From positions 186,001-250,000 of the forward strand of contig WRHM01000001.1 of the NCBI GenBank assembly GCA_009783265.1: a stretch of DNA of 64,000 nucleotides, read 5' to 3'. Made by a program: the position numbers and the translations under genes. The notes below the pieces were generated by a model. That model saw only the letters and a list, made by a program, of their open reading frames with translations. It was not told the DNA's origin and did no database searches. This document shows positions 59,189-64,000 of the stretch, piece by piece; positions within the stretch are counted from its first letter, which is position 1, and every line of letters begins with the position of its first letter. Source of the stretch: Oscillospiraceae bacterium. GTDB lineage: Bacteria; Bacillota; Clostridia; Oscillospirales; WRJC01.

Positions 59189-61487
59189 ATTCCATCGCTT
59201 TCAAAAACAATCCGGCGTTTTTTTCCGCTTTTTTATATAATTTTTCTGTTGCGCCGTTTATTTGATCTATCACGGTATCTTTATTAGACATCAACATATT
59301 AAATTTTTCAGTCAGTACTTCTTTTGAAAAATTTTGCAACCCGGCAGTATAAGCGTCATGAATAAATATATCATGCAAAAAGCTTTTTACTTTCGGGTCA
59401 TAAGATATACCGATCATCGGCACTCCGAATGCGGCGGCAAATATAAGAGTATGCAGGCGCATTGATATAACGGCTTGCGCCGAGCGTATAATCGCGAGGG
59501 CTTTTTCTATATCCCCGTTGACATTAGCGCAATATGCCCTTGCGTTTAACTGCGTTAAATAATCCGAAATCTTTTCGTCGTTATCAGGATGCATGACAAG
59601 ATATACCGGGATTAAATTATTTTCCCTGCATATAATATCTATCGCGGCGGCAAATTTCGCGAAGAAAGTCGAGTCCACATATTTCCACTTTCTCACGGAT
59701 ATAGCTATATAATCGCCTTTTATATATTCTTTGAAATCTTTTTTATACGCGTCTAAATAATTATTCTGCCTGACTGTCAGGGCTTCGTCCGCAGTCGGAT
59801 AAATTTTTTCTTTCTCGCTGCTTAAAAGATTCATGCCGTTTATATAATTAAAAGATTCCTCGTCCCTGATTGTGGCAAGCGTTATATTTTGAATTAATTC
59901 TTCTGTCATTTGTTTATTTTTTTTGCTTTGGAACGGACCTATGCCGTTTGCGTATAATACAGTTTTTTTGCCGAGTTTCTGCGCTGTTTTAAGCAAATAC
60001 GAATAATATATAAAAGAACGTGTGCTTGTATTGTCGCAAAGAAGCGTCCCCCCTCCGAAAACAAGAGCCTTTGATTTTTTTATCGCTTTTCTTACGCTCA
60101 GGAAATTAAACCGGTGTTTCACTGTTATATTCGAGAAATAATTATCAAGCCATTCCTGAGTCTTTTTAGTATTTTTTGTGAGCAGGCAGATTTTTATATC
60201 GTGCTTTTTTTGCGTTATATTGCTTATGACTGTAAATAAAAGCGTATCGTCGCCGATATTATTATAACCGTAATATCCGCTTAAAACAAAATCATAATTT
60301 TTATATTTCAAGACAGCTTTCTGATAAACAAAATAAGCGTCGTCAGCCATTTTTTTCACGCTGTATTTCCCGCAAATTAAGTTTAATCCAAAATTCGCGT
60401 CGGCTTTAACTATATCTTTATTGTTTTCGTCAAGACAAAACAATATCTCGTTTAATAAAATATTATTTATATTATCCGGATAATCAAATCCCCTGCATGT
60501 AAAATTAGTATTTTCGCATTTATCAGAATTTTCTTTTGTGAATCTGCCAAGATACCCCATATCCCCGCACATTATCACAGGCTTCGCGCACGCCAGAGCT
60601 TCAAGGGCGAAACGTGAAATCCCGACTGAAACGTCGCAGGCTTTGCAGAAATTATACGCGTCCGGACGTCTGCCTGTCATGATTATATACTCAAATCCGA
60701 TTTTAGCGTTTATTTTTTCTGCCGTATTTTTTATATCGCTGTAAATCTCGCCGTCGCCAACTATTATTATTCTTGTGTTTTTATCATGATTATATATATC
60801 TTCGGCAATTTCACATAATTTAACCGCCGAATAAGCCAGATTAAATCCGCTCCTGTTTTCAAGCCTGCTGACTGATAAAATTATTTTTTCTTCGGGTTTT
60901 ATGTTATATTCCTGTTTTATATCGTGTCCGTTGCCGGACGCCATATATGGCGTCCCTACAGAATTGTTTTTTGCGTTAAACAAATCAGTATTTATGCCGT
61001 TGACTGTTTTTATCATATAACCGTTTTTTAATTTATAATATTTCTGCCAGTATTTTTTTATGTCGTCGCTCACATAGAGAGAATAATCCCCCCATTTTGT
61101 CGCAAGTTTAAGCAAAAACGACTGCTTAAAAGTCCCATGCATTGTCGTTACAAGAGGAATCTTGAATTTTTTGCAGATTTTCGCCGCAACAAACGCAGGG
61201 ATTCTGCTGTGAGCATGAACAACATCGGGTTTATATGATTTTATTATATCTTTTAAGATTTTCCCGGATTTTCGCATATCGAAAATACTTCTCGAATGAA
61301 ACGGCGCATATATATATTCTATTTCGGCGGCTTTGATTTCTTTTTCGAATAGTTCGCTTTGATTTGAAATTATTTTTATATCTGTCCCGTTTGATTTGAG
61401 ATATTTCGAAAGTTCGAGTATATGGGTTTCACCGCCGCCGTATTCCATAGAAGTGGCGAGCATAAGTATCTTATATGGCTTGTACAT
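59175..61487 (-). CDS. GT4 glycosyltransferase fused to CsaB-type polysaccharide pyruvyltransferase
   Basis: A 770-residue fusion. Residues 1-385 are a GT-B glycosyltransferase (LATSMEYGGGETHILELSKYL, VVHAHSRIPAF, ILSVSRLENRSGFNLAYSAV, and a GISRFALEALACAKPVI nucleotide-sugar site). Residues about 395-770 are CsaB (VLSGYYGYNNIGDDTLLFTVI, LVFGGGTLLCD, LYANGIGPF, VISMRLHTLIFAAAFGVPMIG), which adds pyruvate to cell-wall polysaccharide for SLH-domain anchoring. I start at the ATG at 61487, after GGAGGG. A family A repeat is read in frame in the GT4 part. csaB is usually a separate gene. Confidence 0.9.
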   Translation of the reverse strand: MYKPYKILMLATSMEYGGGETHILELSKYLKSNGTDIKIISNQSELFEKEIKAAEIEYIYAPFHSRSIFDMRKSGKILKDIIKSYKPDVVHAHSRIPAFVAAKICKKFKIPLVTTMHGTFKQSFLLKLATKWGDYSLYVSDDIKKYWQKYYKLKNGYMIKTVNGINTDLFNAKNNSVGTPYMASGNGHDIKQEYNIKPEEKIILSVSRLENRSGFNLAYSAVKLCEIAEDIYNHDKNTRIIIVGDGEIYSDIKNTAEKINAKIGFEYIIMTGRRPDAYNFCKACDVSVGISRFALEALACAKPVIMCGDMGYLGRFTKENSDKCENTNFTCRGFDYPDNINNILLNEILFCLDENNKDIVKADANFGLNLICGKYSVKKMADDAYFVYQKAVLKYKNYDFVLSGYYGYNNIGDDTLLFTVISNITQKKHDIKICLLTKNTKKTQEWLDNYFSNITVKHRFNFLSVRKAIKKSKALVFGGGTLLCDNTSTRSFIYYSYLLKTAQKLGKKTVLYANGIGPFQSKKNKQMTEELIQNITLATIRDEESFNYINGMNLLSSEKEKIYPTADEALTVRQNNYLDAYKKDFKEYIKGDYIAISVRKWKYVDSTFFAKFAAAIDIICRENNLIPVYLVMHPDNDEKISDYLTQLNARAYCANVNGDIEKALAIIRSAQAVISMRLHTLIFAAAFGVPMIGISYDPKVKSFLHDIFIHDAYTAGLQNFSKEVLTEKFNMLMSNKDTVIDQINGATEKLYKKAEKNAGLFLKAMEFEHE
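60936..60959 (-). repeat. Family A palindrome inside the GT4-CsaB gene
   Basis: Coding strand GTAG-GGACGCCATATATGGCGTCC, a nearly perfect stem. Read in frame as V-G-T-P-Y-M-A-S-G, at about residue 178. Confidence 0.8.
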
Positions 61488-61649
61488 GATTATTTTTATA
61501 TCCCTCCACAAAAAAAAATAAAACAACTGTTGTTTTTGATTATATCATTATATCATGTTTAGGATAAAATATCAATAAATTATGCATAATAAAATAAATA
61601 TAGAGATTTTTATTAAAGATTCTGAAAGGCGGCGGTTAATATTCAGGTT

Positions 61650-62153
61650 GTGTGCGTTATCGAAGAAAAATCAGAGGGGAAAATAAAAGTTTTTGACCTG
61701 ATAAAAAATATGCTGGATTCAAATGATACGGATAAAGATAAAAATATATTTTTATATGCTTTGTCTGATTTTTCGGATTTATCCAATACTTATCCCCATA
61801 TAGATTTAGCGGTTATCGGCGACTGTAATATTGACGCTGACATAAAATGTCCGGAAAATATAAAATCAATTTTATTAAACATCGATAATTCAGATCATAT
61901 TAAATTAAACAAAAATATTCAGGTCATTACGTGCGGGCTAAAAGAAAAAGATACGGCTATATTCTCAAGTATAAATTTAGACGAAGGCAATGTAATCCTG
62001 GATTTGCAGAGGAGCATAAAAAATATAAACGGCGAAACTATTGAGCCTTTTGAAAAACAAATAGATATTCCTGATTTTGCGTCAAATTTAAAGATAAAAA
62101 CCGAAGATATGATACTGGCTTTTACAACGCTGACATTTTGCAGCATGATTTAA
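61650..62153 (+). CDS. Hypothetical protein, no recognised domain
   Basis: About 168 residues, acidic, with alternating beta-type strands and hydrophilic loops (VFDLIKNMLDSNDTDKDK; HIDLAVIGDCNIDADIKC; LDEGNVILDLQRSIKNINGE). A Rossmann-like pattern is possible, and a distant link to Mur-ligase C-terminal proteins cannot be excluded. The start is uncertain: the GTG at 61650 is 16 bases from GGCGG, whereas the in-frame ATT at 61641 (N-I-Q-V-V before it reads as a beta strand) is better spaced. It lies divergent to GT4-CsaB. I do not recognise the family. Confidence 0.55.
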   Translation: MCVIEEKSEGKIKVFDLIKNMLDSNDTDKDKNIFLYALSDFSDLSNTYPHIDLAVIGDCNIDADIKCPENIKSILLNIDNSDHIKLNKNIQVITCGLKEKDTAIFSSINLDEGNVILDLQRSIKNINGETIEPFEKQIDIPDFASNLKIKTEDMILAFTTLTFCSMI

Positions 62154-62171
62154 ATTATAAAAATATTAATA

Positions 62172-62206
62172 GGCAGACATTGCGAATAGAGTTCGCAACG
62201 CCTGCC
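62172..62206. other. Hairpin in the spacer between convergent genes
   Basis: GGCAG...ATTGCGAA pairs with TTCGCAA...CTGCC, an interrupted stem of about 12 bp. No T-run follows on either strand. It may be a worn repeat of family A type, or a weak bidirectional terminator. Confidence 0.4.
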
Positions 62207-62244
62207 CTCGCCGTATATAATAATCAGTAACTTTCTGCTCTGAT

Positions 62245-63243
62245 TTAATCATATAGCTGATAAATTTTACCCCTGTTTTCTGGACTGTCCCACAAGTGAT
62301 TTAAATTGCTGATTTGGCTCATTGAACCGATAAGAAGGCAATTTTTCAACTCAGGGCTTGTAATTTTCCCCTGTACCATATTTGCCAAATCATCTGCGTG
62401 GATTATTTTGGCATTCCTGCCATAATCGTCTATTACTATTTCAAACGGCTCGGTGATATTACAAGAATTATGCAGTTCGACTACCAATATTTGCGCGTTT
62501 AAGATATGGTCTTCACGCTCCGCTATTGTGTTTGCGGAAATTGCCGCGGTGATTTCGTCATGTATATTATCAAGAGATAACCGCTTGAACGCCGTGCCGA
62601 ACCACTTGCTGTACGGCGCGTACTTGTTCTTATACAGAAAACATAACCGCATCAGCCTTTCCGCAATGTGTGTGCAGACAATTCTTGAGCCGAGTTCGTC
62701 GCCAACTTGGGAGCAGCGTTTGACAAACGCCCGCTCTCTCGCTAAAATACGCCATTGAGAAGCAATCAGATACAGCTTGACATCTTGCGGATAGAATGAA
62801 AGTTTATCCCTTGTTTCCTGAATATTAATCATATCAATAAAGATTCTGCCCGCAGTTAAGCCAAGCAGGCGGTGTTCGGATATACTCAGCCAATCAATGT
62901 CATTTTGCGGCATTTCGCCTATATACATTTCTATGACTTCATTCAATGTAGTAATCCAAACATTGGTTCCACTGTACCCTTTATAAATAGACGGCAGATT
63001 TTTTTCAAACACAACTGTCAATTCGTCTCTCATGTGCAAATCGCAGTCACTTAAAAACAAAATAGGACATGGACCCCAACCATGGTCGGTAGAAACAATA
63101 TCGTCATAACCTAAAACTTGAGAACCTGCGGTCATCATCCCAGCCGAAACTTTCAAATTTGGATAATTTTGCCGAAGAACAGGTAAACAACATTCATTAA
63201 AGAAAGATTCGCACAGATCTGTATTCTTTATAAATTTAGCCAT
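62245..63243 (-). CDS. DUF4037 domain protein (nucleotidyltransferase-like fold)
   Basis: A 332-residue protein with AGSQVLGYDDIVSTDHGWGP, ILFLSDCDLH, LKLYLIASQWRILARERAFVKRC and IVCTHIAERLMRLCFLYKNKYAPYSKWFGTAF, the pattern of DUF4037 proteins. The GS...D(I)xxxDHxWGP region is like a polymerase-beta-type nucleotidyltransferase site. Bacterial members are often accessory and single genes. Function unknown. Faces the unknown gene at 61650 convergently. Confidence 0.75.
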   Translation of the reverse strand: MAKFIKNTDLCESFFNECCLPVLRQNYPNLKVSAGMMTAGSQVLGYDDIVSTDHGWGPCPILFLSDCDLHMRDELTVVFEKNLPSIYKGYSGTNVWITTLNEVIEMYIGEMPQNDIDWLSISEHRLLGLTAGRIFIDMINIQETRDKLSFYPQDVKLYLIASQWRILARERAFVKRCSQVGDELGSRIVCTHIAERLMRLCFLYKNKYAPYSKWFGTAFKRLSLDNIHDEITAAISANTIAEREDHILNAQILVVELHNSCNITEPFEIVIDDYGRNAKIIHADDLANMVQGKITSPELKNCLLIGSMSQISNLNHLWDSPENRGKIYQLYD

Positions 63244-63560
63244 TCATTTTTCCTCCTAATTTTGCAGGAGGGCTAAAATATAGTCACCCTCCCTGATTTG
63301 TTTGTTTTGTTTCTGATAACTTTAGCTGAATAATTCATGTATAACACCCTTTCTATATTTTTATAAACATTTTTATAAAATGATTATATCATGCAAATAT
63401 CAAAAATACAATGTAAAGATTGATTTATACTCATTTATTATACAGATAATTTTTTATGAATATTTTTATATTTATATTGACATTATGTCGGGTATAAGTT
63501 AGAATTAATATTATCATATATTAATATAAAATTTTATATTACAGCGAGGAAATAATTTTT
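63244..63560. other. 317-bp divergent intergenic region before the ROK kinase gene
   Basis: AT-rich; holds the ROK promoter at 63477-63505 and no ORF or repeat that I can support. Close to the DUF4037 gene, a short stretch (GGAGGGCTAAAATATAGTCACCCTCC, 63268-63293) is an interrupted GGAGGG/CCCTCC stem. Confidence 0.5.
63477..63505 (+). promoter_or_regulatory. Promoter of the ROK kinase gene
   Basis: TTGACA (63477-63482), 17 bp, TAGAAT (63500-63505), 56 bases before the ATG. Confidence 0.65.
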
Positions 63561-64000
63561 ATGAATATACTTGGAATTGATATAGGCGGCTCGAAAATAG
63601 CCGTCGGTATTATTGATAAAAACGGTAATGTCTTGTGTTCTGAAAAAGAACAGCTTCCGGCCGGAACTACTTCTGATTCGCTGCTCTGTGTAATCAAAGA
63701 CAAGTGCAATAAAATATCTGAAAAATATAATTTTGATTTTGACGAAATAGAAAAAATTGGCATAACGATCCCCGGACTCGCCGACACAAAAAGCGGCGTA
63801 TGGGTTTACGCGCCGTTTTCAGGTATAAGCAATTTCCCGATAGCTGAAAAAATAAATAATATATACGGGAAAAAAGTTTACATAGAAAACGACGTAAACG
63901 CTTGCGCCGTAGGAGAGAAGCGTTTCGGCTTATGCAAAGATATTAATGATTTTATATGGATAACAATAAGCAACGGCATAGGCGGCAGTGTGTTTATAAA
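63561..64000 (+). CDS. ROK-family sugar kinase (N-terminal part, cut by the window edge)
   Basis: A frame of 146 residues open to the window edge. It starts MNILGIDIGGSKIAVGIIDK, the ROK/actin-like phosphate-1 motif, followed by IGITIPGLADTKSGVWVYAPFSGI, EN-DVNACAVGEKRFG and ITISNGIGGSV. These are the DxGGxK, GxPG, END.NA and GIGGG-like motifs of glucokinase, N-acetylglucosamine or allose kinases. GCGAGGA precedes the ATG. The rest of the gene, including any HTH-free zinc motif, lies outside. Confidence 0.9.
   Translation, partial: MNILGIDIGGSKIAVGIIDKNGNVLCSEKEQLPAGTTSDSLLCVIKDKCNKISEKYNFDFDEIEKIGITIPGLADTKSGVWVYAPFSGISNFPIAEKINNIYGKKVYIENDVNACAVGEKRFGLCKDINDFIWITISNGIGGSVFI

Noticed and set aside
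1..64000. CRISPR array
   Set aside because: No regularly spaced direct repeats with unique spacers were seen; the repeats present are isolated palindromes.

Overview
The window reads as chromosome of a low-to-moderate GC anaerobic member of the Bacillota, most likely class Clostridia (order not resolvable by eye). Supporting signs are an rnf ion-pumping ferredoxin:NAD+ oxidoreductase operon, a T-box leader on a cysS operon, strong AAGGAGG-type ribosome binding sites, the recX-recA-rimO neighbourhood, a DUF1385-prmC pair, and glycan-degrading genes (GH29 fucosidase, GH38 alpha-mannosidase, sugar isomerase, ROK kinase) typical of gut or rumen Clostridia.

Layout. 1-1,240 is a small accessory scar: an XRE regulator with the start of a partner gene, an integrase remnant and tRNA-Gln(CTG). 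1,466-16,002 holds an XRE regulator, GH29, then minus-strand housekeeping operons: recA, DUF3795, recX, rimO, MATE exporter; and ABC permease/ATPase, rsmI, DUF1385, prmC. 15,033-27,407 has sugar and glycan genes, an IS200-like (RAYT) tyrosine transposase, a URO-D family enzyme, two ABC exporters and rsgA. 27,408-35,284 has a small transcript with a 15-residue hydrophobic ORF, a UvrD/PcrA-type helicase with an extra cysteine-rich C-terminal domain, pgsA, and a T-box operon (PHP, P-loop kinase, cysS). 35,322-38,994 is a Dam-type restriction-modification (R-M) locus whose nuclease gene is split by an in-frame stop, plus a methyltransferase and rpiB. 39,217-46,774 is rnfC-[MjaI-family R-M pair]-rnfDGEAB. 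46,807-64,000 has comM/yifB, an unusually long ECF-like sigma factor, a second URO-D protein, an APH-like kinase, three ABC exporters, ruvX, a fused GT4-CsaB protein, DUF4037 and a ROK kinase running off the edge.

Two observations dominate. First, two families of palindromic repeats are scattered through genes and spacers. Family A (about 23-30 bp) is 5'-GTAG followed by a G/C hairpin, the signature of REP elements mobilised by RAYT transposases; a RAYT gene at 20,038-20,529 carries copies inside and just beside itself. Family B (about 45-125 bp) is one or two inverted C5/G5 hairpin arms. Both families sit in frame inside unrelated proteins (RimO, PrmC, DUF1385, RsmI, CysS, GH38, helicase, GT4-CsaB), adding peptides without breaking the frame; five sense-strand family A copies all use the same GTA-GGG codon phase. 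Second, an MjaI-family R-M pair lies inside the rnf operon; MjaI cuts CTAG, and by eye I find only one CTAG in the whole 64 kb (inside tRNA-Gln), where base composition would predict about two hundred.

All family names come from reading the translated sequence, without database searches. Counts are by eye.
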